The translations under genes were made by a program, and so were the position numbers. DNA of 43,846 nt, taken from assembly GCA_027485575.1 (NCBI GenBank), contig JAIXQU010000148.1:1-43846 (forward strand). Reading direction: 5' to 3'. Below the pieces are notes generated by a model. That model saw only the letters and a list, made by a program, of their open reading frames with translations. It was not told the DNA's origin and searched no databases. This DNA is from Cytophagaceae bacterium. Its GTDB lineage: Bacteria; Bacteroidota; Bacteroidia; Cytophagales; Flexibacteraceae. Each line of letters starts with the position of its first letter. Position 1 is the stretch's first letter. Shown piece after piece: positions 19,210 to 27,472 of this stretch.

Positions 19210-20048
19210 TAAGTTTAGATTTAGAGGTCAAATCTATTTCAAAAAATGATTCGTTGGATTTTGTTTTAACAAAATTATGAAAGACCGGCTTTTAAATATT
19301 TGATATTGAGAATTGTAGAGGCTATTCAATCAAATTTAGTTTTCAATGTCAACAGCACAAACGAGATATAACAGGAATATGATTTAACCTTCTGATTCGT
19401 TTGAATATTTGATAATATCCGGCTTCAAAATTGAAAAAAGAAGATTGAATAGAAAGAATGGAGCCAGCCTTTGAGATAGATGTAAGGGAAAGCTGGGTAA
19501 CCCTGACAAAACAAACCGTGTGGAAACTACCATTGAAAGAAAAGTATAGCCACGAAAAAATGCAATGGCAGAGAGATTGAATAGAATTCTAACGGATTAA
19601 TATATTGATAAATAGGATAATAACTCAATAAAGAAAGCCTGACAACTAACAAAAGCCATAGTATATTTATTCAAAGACGGAAAGCGATATATGAGCATCG
19701 GTTACCAAACTCAAGCCAATATTTATATTTGAAAATCCAAAGAAATATGGAAGAAATGTTTCCAACAAAAACCTATATTTATAAAGCAGGATCAGAAGGA
19801 AAACCCACTAATAAATTCATATCAGGTGTAATCAGATAAACTGTAAACTTTTTTAGGACGAGTCAATTGCACTTGCAAGGCTTTTGTCCCAAACCTGTTA
19901 ATCGCAAATGGCAATGGGGTGAATGAGATATTTGAGATTTCTAACCCAATAGCGCCTACCTAAAGGCAGGCTCAGTTTCAAGGTATCCGATTGGTAATAA
20001 AAAATCTGGAAGATTTTAAAAACCTTCCAGGTTTGGTTTGTTCTGGTT
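19210..20048. other. 839 bases without a convincing gene; likely decayed DNA
   Basis: Contains an 18-bp inverted repeat at 19258-19275 (ATTTTGTT-TT-AACAAAAT) upstream of the type B surface gene, a TAGATTTG box on the minus strand at 19236-19229 that could serve as its -7 element, a 40-codon plus-strand frame at 19458-19580 (begins MEPAFEIDVRESW, ends KMQWQRD) without a recognisable family, an imperfect 18-base palindrome at 19954-19971, and the terminator of the LamG gene at 19999-20030. The rest looks like unconstrained AT-rich sequence. The small frame may be a gene fragment. Confidence 0.5.
19999..20030 (-). terminator. Intrinsic terminator of the LamG gene
   Basis: On the minus strand CTGGAAG (20030-20024) pairs with CTTCCAG (20012-20006) around an 11-base loop, followed by A and six T residues (20004-19999). 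It lies 18 bases after the stop codon of the gene at 20049. Confidence 0.7.
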
Positions 20049-21794
20049 TTACGGTGCCAGCACGATTTTTTTGATCTCGATGGCGTGCCCCTGCGGATTG
20101 ATGAGGTGCAGGTAATAAATGCCGTTGCCGCCCCAGGTGCTGAGATTGATGAGGGTTTGCTGCTGGCTGATGGCCGTTTCGTTTACCACCGTCTGCCCCA
20201 ATGTATTGGCTACCTTGTATTTCCAGCCCTGCATGCTGCTGAGGTTGCCGGCATCGAGGGTAATGTCCTGATTACCCGGATTGGGCCATACTTTTAACGT
20301 ATTGCCATAGGCCACCGGATTGTACGAGGTAATGCTGGTGTGAATGAGCAGTGTATCCGTTACGGTAATGCTGGTTTTGCAAATGCCTTGGTTGTACAGC
20401 TGCGTAATTTCCTGCTGACTCAGCGCCCGGTTCCAGATGGCGATGTCGTCGAGGGAGCCATTGTATTTTGAGTTTTGATGAGAAGGTAAATCACTATGAT
20501 ATTTTCCAAAAACAATAGGATAAACACCAGCAATGCTATCAACACTTGATACATAGTAATAACATCCAGAGGCCAATAGTTGACCATTTTTATAAATAAA
20601 TGAACTATCTACCGTAGTCCCCGACTGCCCTTTGTAAATAATTGAATAGTGATTCCAAACATCACCGAAATTATCTTCAGAACCTTTTACATTGTTGAAA
20701 GAGTCAAAATAAATAGAATTTGGGCATCCTCCGAAACCATTAATATAGATTCTAAAATCCCTGCCTGAAATCCCATTATCACCATAACCAATTAATTCAC
20801 CCCAGTTTCCAGAGTTTGTTTTTATCCAGAATGAAGCGCTAATATCCGAACTGCTCCCTGTAGGGCCAGGTTTAATACAATTAATAAAATCATCCACCCC
20901 ATCAAAATCAAACGCACTCCCCGCTTTCCCAAACCGGTCGCTGGTAAGCGTAGCACCGTTTACAGTGCCGTGGTTTCCGTTGCCGCTTTCATCCAGGGCA
21001 TTACCGCAAAATGGCCAGTAGCCTACCAGACCCTGTTGCAGATTGGAGGGTAATGAGAGGCAGTTGGCGCTGGTGTTTTCACCCTGGTACAAAGCGGTAA
21101 TTTCCTGCTGGGTGAGGGCCCGGTTGTAGATGGCGATGTCGTCGATAGAACCATTAAACCATTCTTCAAGACAGTTTGGATCTGTAGGTTGATCAACTCT
21201 TGAACCTATCAGAAATTTTCCAATTGAAGTGTTTAAGGCATTGTTTTCACTTGAAACCAAAACTCCGTTGATAAATACTTTCGTAAGTAGTGGCTCATGA
21301 GTTGCTACTACATGATAAAATTGTGCGGTATCATATGTTAAAATATTTGGAATGTCAGCAACAAAACCATCACCATGAAACCAAAGTTCAGGTGTTTGTC
21401 CAATTGTGAATAATCCAAACCCTGATGAAGTTGTACCAGGTTGACAGCCAACATTATTCCCAATTACCCAACCTCTATCATTGATTTGGTTTATTTTAAG
21501 CCAAAGGCTAAATGATTTTGATTGATCGCCAGTTGGGTAACTAACCTCTGTCGTAATATTATCATTCACTCCATCAAAACTATACGCCTTCCCCGCATTC
21601 CCAAAACGATCGCTGGTAAGCGTAGCGCCATTCACACTTCCATTATTGTTGTTCCCCGATTCATCATTCGCATTGCCATTAAAGGGCCACCAGCCAACGA
21701 GGCCATTGGCGGGCACATACGAGGGGAGAGTTTGTGCCGTTCCGGTACTGGCAAGGGCAAGCAGGACAAGTGCAGAGAGAAGAATTTTTTTCAT
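20049..21794 (-). CDS. Two-copy LamG/concanavalin A-like lectin protein with T9SS type A tail
   Basis: 581 residues. The N-terminus MKKILLSALVLLALASTGTAQ is a clean signal peptide. Two homologous LamG_3-type domains follow, about 28-240 and 250-475; each opens with GLVGWWPFNGNA / GLVGYWPFCGNA plus DESGN-x-NNG and ATLTSDRFG-x-AG, and each closes with DDIAI-x-NRAL-x-QQEIT. Such domains bind glycans or act as adhesive modules. Residues about 500-581 (VWPNPGNQDITLD...GIYYLHLINPQG) are a type A secretion tail. DNA composition alternates: 60-base lines I counted in the linkers are 52-57 % GC, those in the LamG cores 32-37 %. The gene is isolated, flanked on both sides by 0.8-0.9 kb of apparently non-coding DNA, and may be a recent arrival. 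Confidence 0.9.
   Translation of the reverse strand: MKKILLSALVLLALASTGTAQTLPSYVPANGLVGWWPFNGNANDESGNNNNGSVNGATLTSDRFGNAGKAYSFDGVNDNITTEVSYPTGDQSKSFSLWLKINQINDRGWVIGNNVGCQPGTTSSGFGLFTIGQTPELWFHGDGFVADIPNILTYDTAQFYHVVATHEPLLTKVFINGVLVSSENNALNTSIGKFLIGSRVDQPTDPNCLEEWFNGSIDDIAIYNRALTQQEITALYQGENTSANCLSLPSNLQQGLVGYWPFCGNALDESGNGNHGTVNGATLTSDRFGKAGSAFDFDGVDDFINCIKPGPTGSSSDISASFWIKTNSGNWGELIGYGDNGISGRDFRIYINGFGGCPNSIYFDSFNNVKGSEDNFGDVWNHYSIIYKGQSGTTVDSSFIYKNGQLLASGCYYYVSSVDSIAGVYPIVFGKYHSDLPSHQNSKYNGSLDDIAIWNRALSQQEITQLYNQGICKTSITVTDTLLIHTSITSYNPVAYGNTLKVWPNPGNQDITLDAGNLSSMQGWKYKVANTLGQTVVNETAISQQQTLINLSTWGGNGIYYLHLINPQGHAIEIKKIVLAP
20404..20463. repeat. LamG-closing direct repeat, copy A
   Basis: This 60-base segment matches 21097-21156 with about ten mismatches and no gaps. 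It encodes the closing DDIAIWNRALSQQEIT motif of the second LamG unit. It is far more GC-rich than the LamG core DNA next to it. Confidence 0.75.
21097..21156. repeat. LamG-closing direct repeat, copy B
   Basis: The partner of 20404-20463, encoding DDIAIYNRALTQQEIT at the end of the first LamG unit. The centre-to-centre distance is 693 bases, the length of one LamG module. Confidence 0.75.
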
Positions 21795-22680
21795 TTTTAT
21801 TTTTTTATGTTTTCCCTGTACTGTCCCGATACAGAGTGGTATAAAAAATCAGCGTGGGACAATTGCCAACACGCACAGGAGGGAGTCGAAGCCCTTGAAG
21901 CAGAGTATAGCAAAGCCCACGCCTTGGCGTGAGCGTTTGTTTCTTCTCTCTGCTTCTTTAGAATTTTCGACTTTTCCTGTGCAGGATTCAGCAAACGCTG
22001 ATTGTTATTATAATATGTCAGCCATCAAGGCTGTACTTTATTCTATGTCATTCAATTTTAATAGATTGGTGCAAACATAATCCTAAAAATGGTATGTCGG
22101 TTAAATTCGTACATGAAATACCATGTATGTACATTGAAAAACAGGTCTTTGCCGTCTTTCGTTTGTTCAGCAGTTACAAAAAATAAGATTTCTGTTTTGG
22201 CCTGTGGGTGGTTTTACAAATGATGGCGGTGTGCTTATTGGGTCATGTCTTGGCGTGTTTCGTTTTATTCTCTGGCATCTTGCCACATGACCTTCAATCT
22301 AAAGGACTGGCCGGAGGCCACAGAATATGAGCTGGAACGTGGCAGGGAACCATACTCCATTAAGGTGTCAATACCTCACCCATTTAAAAAACGAGTGTAA
22401 ATTTTTTGCATTTTCGCCCTCGTTTTGAATACGAGCGTAAAACGTACACCCGAAAAAATGAAAAAATTTGACCGTGAAAAGCTATCTAATGACTTGTCAT
22501 TGTTACCGCAAATGGCAGAGGTTTCCAGGTAAATCCAAAGTCACCACAACGAGGAAGTTTTTGTTGTTGAAAACACAAACAAAGGCTAAAAGGCCTGGAA
22601 TTAAACTTTTGAAAAAATCGAAGAGTTTAAGTTGAGATTTTTTGGATTCTATGTCAAAATACGAAATTCCTTTATGTGAA
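21795..22680. other. 886 bases without a convincing gene; inverted repeats and short frame remnants
   Basis: Holds CACGCC-TT-GGCGTG at 21918-21931, a separated pair GCGTGGG/CCCACGC (about 21851-21922), TACATG-N6-CATGTA at 22110-22127, and ACGAG(T/C)GTAAA repeated at 22391 and 22431. Two short plus-strand frames, 22287-22400 (37 residues, MTFNLKDWPEATEYELERG to the end HPFKKRV) and 22458-22532 (24 residues, MKKFDREKLSNDLSLLPQ), have plausible protein-like composition but no family I recognise, and look like stumps of larger genes. Longer frames over 21522-22080 are antisense to or overlap the LamG signal region and are not credible. Overall consistent with a degraded insertion. Confidence 0.45.
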
Positions 22681-24078
22681 TTACATACTCTTTAACTCAG
22701 CAACCACCTCCGATAATGTCTTTTTCGCATCTCCAAACAACATCATACAATTGGCATATCCAAAAAGTTCATTTTCAATATTGGCATAACCTGCCGCCAT
22801 ACTTCTTTTGCTTACTATCACAGTTTTGGCTTTGTCAACATCCAGGATAGGCATTCCATAAATGGGACTTGAAGGATCATGCCGGGCAGCAGGATTAACC
22901 ACATCATTCGCACCAACTACATAAACCACATCTGCCGTTGCAAATTCTTCATTTATCTCTTCCATTTCCACCAATTTATCATAGGCTACATTGGACTCTG
23001 CAAGTAGTACGTTCATGTGTCCGGGCATTCGACCAGCAACGGGGTGAATGGCGTATTTTACCGTTACTCCGTTTTTTTCAAGCAACATTTCCATTTCGTG
23101 AATCACGTGCTGTGCCTGCGCAACAGCCAATCCATATCCAGGAACAATAATCACTTTTTGGGCATAATGCATAATCATGGCTACATCAGAAGCATTTGTA
23201 GATCGAACAGCCATTTCGGATTTTTGACCCGACCCAGCCGCAGTCGGTGCTGAACCTCCAAAAGCCCCGAACAAAACATTTGTTAATGACCTGTTCATGG
23301 CATTACACATTAAAACTGTAAGCAAAGTCCCGGCCGAACCTACCAGAATTCCACCCGTTTGCATTACCTGATTGTCATAAAGAAAACCTCCAAAGGCAGC
23401 GGCAACTCCGGTAAAAGAGTTCAACAATGAAATCACAACAGGCATATCTGCCCCGCCGATTGGAATTACAAACAGAATGCCATATCCAAGAGAAAGTGCA
23501 AAAAGTAAATAAAACAAGGTCGGGTTAATTTGACCAACTGTTAATAAAGCAGTTAAAACTACAATTCCAATCAATAAGCCAGCTGTCAGCAAGTTATGAC
23601 CGGGCAACTTCTTTGTCGATTTCATAATTTCCTGAAGCTTTGCATAGGCAATAATGCTTCCTGAAAACGAAACTGAACCTATCACTAAACCGGCTACCAC
23701 AACAAAAATCATTCCCGAAGGGGAAGAGGCATCAAGGTGGGTGAATTCGATAAGGGAAATGGCTGCAGCACAAGCGCCCCCCATCCCATTAAAAAGACTG
23801 ACCATCTGAGGCATTGCAGTCATTTTAACCTTTTTTGCAGAAAGAGTTCCCAGTATTGTTCCAATGGCGATTCCGGCAAAAATCCAGATTTTGTTTCCCA
23901 GATATTCTCCATTCTTTGATTGAAAAAGAAATACAGTGGCTACAATAGCCAAACCCATGCCGGCTGCTGCAAGAAAATTTCCTTGCCTTGCAGTTTTTGG
24001 GCCGGAGAGCATTTTTAATCCAATGATAAAGGATACAGAAGCCAGAAGGTAAATGATTTGAAGAATGTTATTCAGCAT
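22681..24078 (-). CDS. pntB: NAD(P) transhydrogenase subunit beta
   Basis: A 465-residue protein with about nine membrane segments (residues 1-260, part of the proton channel) and a cytosolic NADP(H)-binding domain III from about 290. Domain III carries the family hallmarks VPGYGLAVAQAQH, HPVAGRMPGHMNVLLAE, VVGANDVVNPAA and KRSMAAGYA. With the two alpha subunits it transfers hydride between NADH and NADP+ driven by inward proton flow, supplying NADPH. Third gene of the operon, 11 bases after pntAB. The ATG at 24078 gives a membrane-embedded N-terminus as expected. Confidence 0.96.
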   Translation of the reverse strand: MLNNILQIIYLLASVSFIIGLKMLSGPKTARQGNFLAAAGMGLAIVATVFLFQSKNGEYLGNKIWIFAGIAIGTILGTLSAKKVKMTAMPQMVSLFNGMGGACAAAISLIEFTHLDASSPSGMIFVVVAGLVIGSVSFSGSIIAYAKLQEIMKSTKKLPGHNLLTAGLLIGIVVLTALLTVGQINPTLFYLLFALSLGYGILFVIPIGGADMPVVISLLNSFTGVAAAFGGFLYDNQVMQTGGILVGSAGTLLTVLMCNAMNRSLTNVLFGAFGGSAPTAAGSGQKSEMAVRSTNASDVAMIMHYAQKVIIVPGYGLAVAQAQHVIHEMEMLLEKNGVTVKYAIHPVAGRMPGHMNVLLAESNVAYDKLVEMEEINEEFATADVVYVVGANDVVNPAARHDPSSPIYGMPILDVDKAKTVIVSKRSMAAGYANIENELFGYANCMMLFGDAKKTLSEVVAELKSM

Positions 24079-24089
24079 CGTATTTTAGT

Positions 24090-24398
24090 TTACTTCTTTT
24101 TTTTGAACATTTCAAGCATCCGGTCCGTAACCACAAATCCACCTACCACATTGAGTGTTCCTAATATAACAGCCAGAAAGCCAATAAATAAGGCTGCATA
24201 ATTGTCCGGAGAGGCCTGGCCCATTACGATTATAGCACCTATAATTACAACGCCATGAATGGCATTTGCTCCAGACATAAGTGGAGTATGAAGTGCAGAA
24301 GGAACTTTCCCTATTACCTCGATTCCCACAATAATTGAAAGAATGAGGACATATATCAGTTGGAGGTTTTCTCCTATGAAAATCAGTATGTTTTCCAT
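24090..24398 (-). CDS. pntAB: NAD(P) transhydrogenase subunit alpha 2 (membrane domain)
   Basis: A 102-residue membrane protein with three to four hydrophobic helices, corresponding to the C-terminal membrane part of a full-length PntA. The motif VPSALHTPLMSGANAIHGVVI is the most conserved stretch of this family. Split alpha subunits (PntAA plus PntAB) are common in alpha-proteobacteria and Bacteroidota. Located 23 bases downstream of pntAA and 11 bases upstream of pntB. Confidence 0.96.
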   Translation of the reverse strand: MENILIFIGENLQLIYVLILSIIVGIEVIGKVPSALHTPLMSGANAIHGVVIIGAIIVMGQASPDNYAALFIGFLAVILGTLNVVGGFVVTDRMLEMFKKKK

Positions 24399-24421
24399 TG
24401 TTTTCTTATTCTTATTTTAAA

Positions 24422-25552
24422 TTATATAGAAATTAAGCCTTTGGTAAAGGCATGAACCAATTCCCCGTCTTTGGTAATTAAACTTCCTTTGGTTACTTCC
24501 TCTTCCATTTCCCATTTAAATCCATCTTTTGTGGCAAGATGCGACAGGAGGGCCCAGATGTTTTTGGCATATAATTCTGAGGCATTAACAGCAAGAAGAG
24601 AAGGAATATTTGTTTCTCCGATGATTGTAACACCTTCCTTTATTACCGTTTTTCCTTTTTCAGAAAGCTCGCAATTTCCACCTGATTCTACCGCCATATC
24701 AACGATGACCGAACCTGGTTTCATGGATCTTACCATATCAGCGGATACAAGTATTGGTGCTTTTTTTCCCATAACCAAAGCGGTCGTGATGACGAGATCG
24801 GCTTCAGCTACATGTTTGGAAACCAAAGCCTTTTGTTTTGCAAGATATTCTGCTGATACTTCTTTGGCATATCCACCTTCTGTTTTTACCCCGTCTTCAT
24901 CTTTTACCGCAAGAAATTTCCCTCCAAGTGATTCTACCTGTTCTTTGGTTTCGGGCCTGACATCCGTGCATTCTACAATTGCGCCCAATCTCTTGGCCGT
25001 AGCAATGGCTTGCAAACCAGCCACACCAGCTCCAAAAATCAAAACCTTCGCTGGTTTGATGCTTCCGGCTGCTGTCATTAACAAAGGAAATATCTTTCCA
25101 AGCGCATTTGCGCCTAACAAGACAGCTTTATAACCTGCTAAATTGGCTTGTGAACTTAAAGCATCCATGGATTGAGCCCTGGAAATTCTAGGAACAGCAT
25201 CCATTGAAAAACTCGTAATTTTCTTTTTCAATAATGCTTTTACCAACTCTGGTTGGGTATAGGCATACAAATAGGAAAGAAGTATGGTGCCTTCCCGCAT
25301 GAGTTCAATTTGGGAAGTATCAGGAGGATTTACCTGTACAATTACATCGCAGCTTGAAAAAACATCGGCATTGTCATTTACAATTTCCGCTCCTGCTAAT
25401 TTTAAATTTTCATTTAATTGTCCCGCATTATATCCGGCATCAGAGGTGATTTTTACCGAATGACCGGCTTTAACCATTTGTTTGACCACATCGGTTGAAA
25501 TGGCAACTCTATTTTCCGCTTCTCTGATCTCTTTAGGTATTCCAATAATCAT
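24422..25552 (-). CDS. pntAA: NAD(P) transhydrogenase subunit alpha 1 (NAD-binding domain)
   Basis: 376 residues, the soluble domain I that binds NAD(H), related to alanine dehydrogenase. The N-terminal signature GIPKEIREAENRVA, the RAQSMDALSSQANLAGY motif (125-141) and the Rossmann loop FGAGVAGLQAIATAKRLGA (173-191) are all present. It is first in the operon with pntAB and pntB. The promoter was not confidently found; the 187 bases upstream are AT-rich and also hold the terminator of the neighbouring lipoprotein gene. Confidence 0.96.
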   Translation of the reverse strand: MIIGIPKEIREAENRVAISTDVVKQMVKAGHSVKITSDAGYNAGQLNENLKLAGAEIVNDNADVFSSCDVIVQVNPPDTSQIELMREGTILLSYLYAYTQPELVKALLKKKITSFSMDAVPRISRAQSMDALSSQANLAGYKAVLLGANALGKIFPLLMTAAGSIKPAKVLIFGAGVAGLQAIATAKRLGAIVECTDVRPETKEQVESLGGKFLAVKDEDGVKTEGGYAKEVSAEYLAKQKALVSKHVAEADLVITTALVMGKKAPILVSADMVRSMKPGSVIVDMAVESGGNCELSEKGKTVIKEGVTIIGETNIPSLLAVNASELYAKNIWALLSHLATKDGFKWEMEEEVTKGSLITKDGELVHAFTKGLISI

Positions 25553-25703
25553 ATTCCTGGTTCTTCAATTAAGGCCCATAGTTGGCAAAGAATTTTCAAT
25601 TTCAGAAATTATTAAAATTTCTATTTTAAATCCAAATTTTATGGATGTATGTGTTTAACAGTTTTAAGATGAAAGGGTTTTTCTTTCACCTAAATATTAT
25701 GGC

Positions 25704-25732
25704 AAAAAAAAAGGCCTCATTTAGAGACCTTT
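25704..25732 (-). terminator. Intrinsic terminator of the Lcl lipoprotein gene
   Basis: On the minus strand AAAGGTCTC (25732-25724) pairs with GAGGCCTTT (25718-25710), with one G-T wobble and a 5-base loop, running straight into a T-tract to 25704. It begins 8 bases after the stop codon. Confidence 0.8.
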
Positions 25733-25739
25733 CTATTTG

Positions 25740-27296
25740 TTAGTTGATAGCCCTTATCGCTCTTACCTTAAACTTTAAGTTTTTCTTTGATGCAGTAGAT
25801 TTTGCCTTGTTGTTAACTAAACCAACAGTTAAAGCATTGACTGCGTCTTCCTGGGTAGAACTCCAATAACTTTTGGTTAAATCAAAATTACCAATTCCTT
25901 TCTTCGCCAATGTATCCATAATTAATTCAAGATCCTGTTGACATGGAAGGCTCCATGGATTGGCTGTTGTAGGCGGAGGGGTAGTTTGGCTTAAAGCCCT
26001 GCATACCTTTGCTGCAATATTTGCCTGGGCACAACCTTTTTGAAGATTGACAATATTGTCAGTGTTTACTTTTGAAGTTCCAAAAAGAGAAGATGTTGTA
26101 ATGGTGTCACCAATGCAACCCCATTCCGGCAAATCTGGCATTTCATTTTTATAAACAATCCATCCTTTGGAAGGATCATCCGGGTCTATCCTGTATATAA
26201 AACCATCCTGATATTCAGCCCCGATTGGCAAATATCTGAATTCAGACGGGTTCTCCTTTGGATATGAAAAACCTCTGATATTTCTGCAGTAAACCCTGAA
26301 TTTGTATTTTGTTCCTACAGCCAATTCATTTGAAAACAATGTATCAATGATCTTATCATTTGAAATATTTGAAATGATTATTTTCTTAACATTGACATTG
26401 GTCGCTACAAAACTGTTGTTTGAAATGGTAGCAGGACCCCAAAGAAAACCTTGCTCCAGTATGGGTAATGAACCGCCATCATTTACTTTACCTTCAAGAA
26501 TAATATCACCTGATTTGGTGAATTTACTTCGGATGTCCGATAAAAGGACCAAACCGGATGTTCTGAATGTAGCCTCTGCACTATATGCTACTCCACTTTT
26601 ATTCCTTGCATATGCCTTAATAAAATATTGTGTATTAGGCTTCAGAGATGTAGGGTTTGAAAATTTTCCGGAGAAGTTGCCCAAAAGCTTATCTCCAAAA
26701 GGAACAACCACAATGTCCGTCATTCCAAGTAGTTTGTTGGCTTTTTCTGAAAATAGAATCCCCTTTTCCTGAATTTCTGTTCCCCCTTGTTCTCTCAGGT
26801 TGGCATCATAGTACAAAGAATCTTTCAAGTCTCTGTTAACATCAACTTTCAATAGATCGATGCTCGGAATAGGACCATATGTGGTGGAAACACCCACTGG
26901 CTCTCCATATCCGATGCCAACTCTTGTTTTTGCATATGCTTTAATATAGTACAGAGTTTTTTCTTTCAGACCTGTAATTTGAATGGAATAAGGTCCGAAA
27001 CCCGGCTGAGGAATTACCACCTTATTGCTATCCACAGATGCATTCATGGTTTGGCCATAAACAAACCCTCTTTCAAGTATATCGTCGTTGCCCGTACTTG
27101 AAATATTTCCCTGCATCGTAATCGAGAATTGGTCCCAGGCGGTTGAAACAAGGGTTGAAACGGTAGGCAACCTTTTTGGCAGATTTTCTTTTTCCTCTGC
27201 TTTTTTACATTGGATGAAGATCAATGATAAACAACTGAAAAGAAGTATTCCTTTAGAAATCAAAGGTTTGTAAATTGAATTTTTTCTTGAACCCAC
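25740..27296 (-). CDS. Lipoprotein with fibronectin-like repeats and C-terminal Lcl (DUF1566-like) domain
   Basis: The reading frame is open to 27383, but the upstream part is unlike a signal peptide. The GTG at 27296 gives MGSRKNSIYKPLISKGILL and then a lipobox ending in SLIFIQC, so the mature protein would be an acylated lipoprotein beginning at that Cys; a TTG at 27263 is the alternative. No in-frame ATG exists near it. The body holds three related modules of about 95 residues, each with an ERGF(V/L)(Y/W)G-type opening and a TLYYIKAYAKT / TQYFIKAYARN / TKYKFRVYCRN close, typical of the fibronectin-like repeats in Bacteroidota surface lipoproteins. The C-terminal about 130 residues end with YWSSTQEDA...KFKVRAIRAIN, the pattern of the Lcl/DUF1566 domain named from a Legionella collagen-like protein. 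Likely exposed on the cell surface. Start and ligand are uncertain. Confidence 0.8.
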   Translation of the reverse strand: MGSRKNSIYKPLISKGILLFSCLSLIFIQCKKAEEKENLPKRLPTVSTLVSTAWDQFSITMQGNISSTGNDDILERGFVYGQTMNASVDSNKVVIPQPGFGPYSIQITGLKEKTLYYIKAYAKTRVGIGYGEPVGVSTTYGPIPSIDLLKVDVNRDLKDSLYYDANLREQGGTEIQEKGILFSEKANKLLGMTDIVVVPFGDKLLGNFSGKFSNPTSLKPNTQYFIKAYARNKSGVAYSAEATFRTSGLVLLSDIRSKFTKSGDIILEGKVNDGGSLPILEQGFLWGPATISNNSFVATNVNVKKIIISNISNDKIIDTLFSNELAVGTKYKFRVYCRNIRGFSYPKENPSEFRYLPIGAEYQDGFIYRIDPDDPSKGWIVYKNEMPDLPEWGCIGDTITTSSLFGTSKVNTDNIVNLQKGCAQANIAAKVCRALSQTTPPPTTANPWSLPCQQDLELIMDTLAKKGIGNFDLTKSYWSSTQEDAVNALTVGLVNNKAKSTASKKNLKFKVRAIRAIN

Positions 27297-27472
27297 GTTT
27301 TTTACTTTAATATGAAAACCAATAAAAGCTTTAAGTCTATAGACAAGGGGCAAAAAAAACAAAAAACGGCCATATTGTAGCAATTTGAAATAAAAAAAAC
27401 AGAGGTGCTTTTTGTTTCAAAAAAATATATTCTTTATGCCACTCCGGAAATTGGCTCAGGAGGCTTAAAAAG

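Noticed and set aside
21797-21994. 65-residue minus-strand frame ending just upstream of the LamG gene
   Set aside because: Low-complexity, Ser/Ala/Cys-rich translation of a palindrome-rich non-coding stretch; no family resemblance.
21522-22080. Two overlapping plus-strand frames (136 and 144 residues) across the LamG start
   Set aside because: They are antisense to the signal peptide and first LamG unit and have no recognisable domain or plausible start context.
24471-25133. 220-residue plus-strand frame opposite pntAA
   Set aside because: Antisense shadow of a strongly conserved enzyme gene; Ser/Thr-rich composition without domain similarity.
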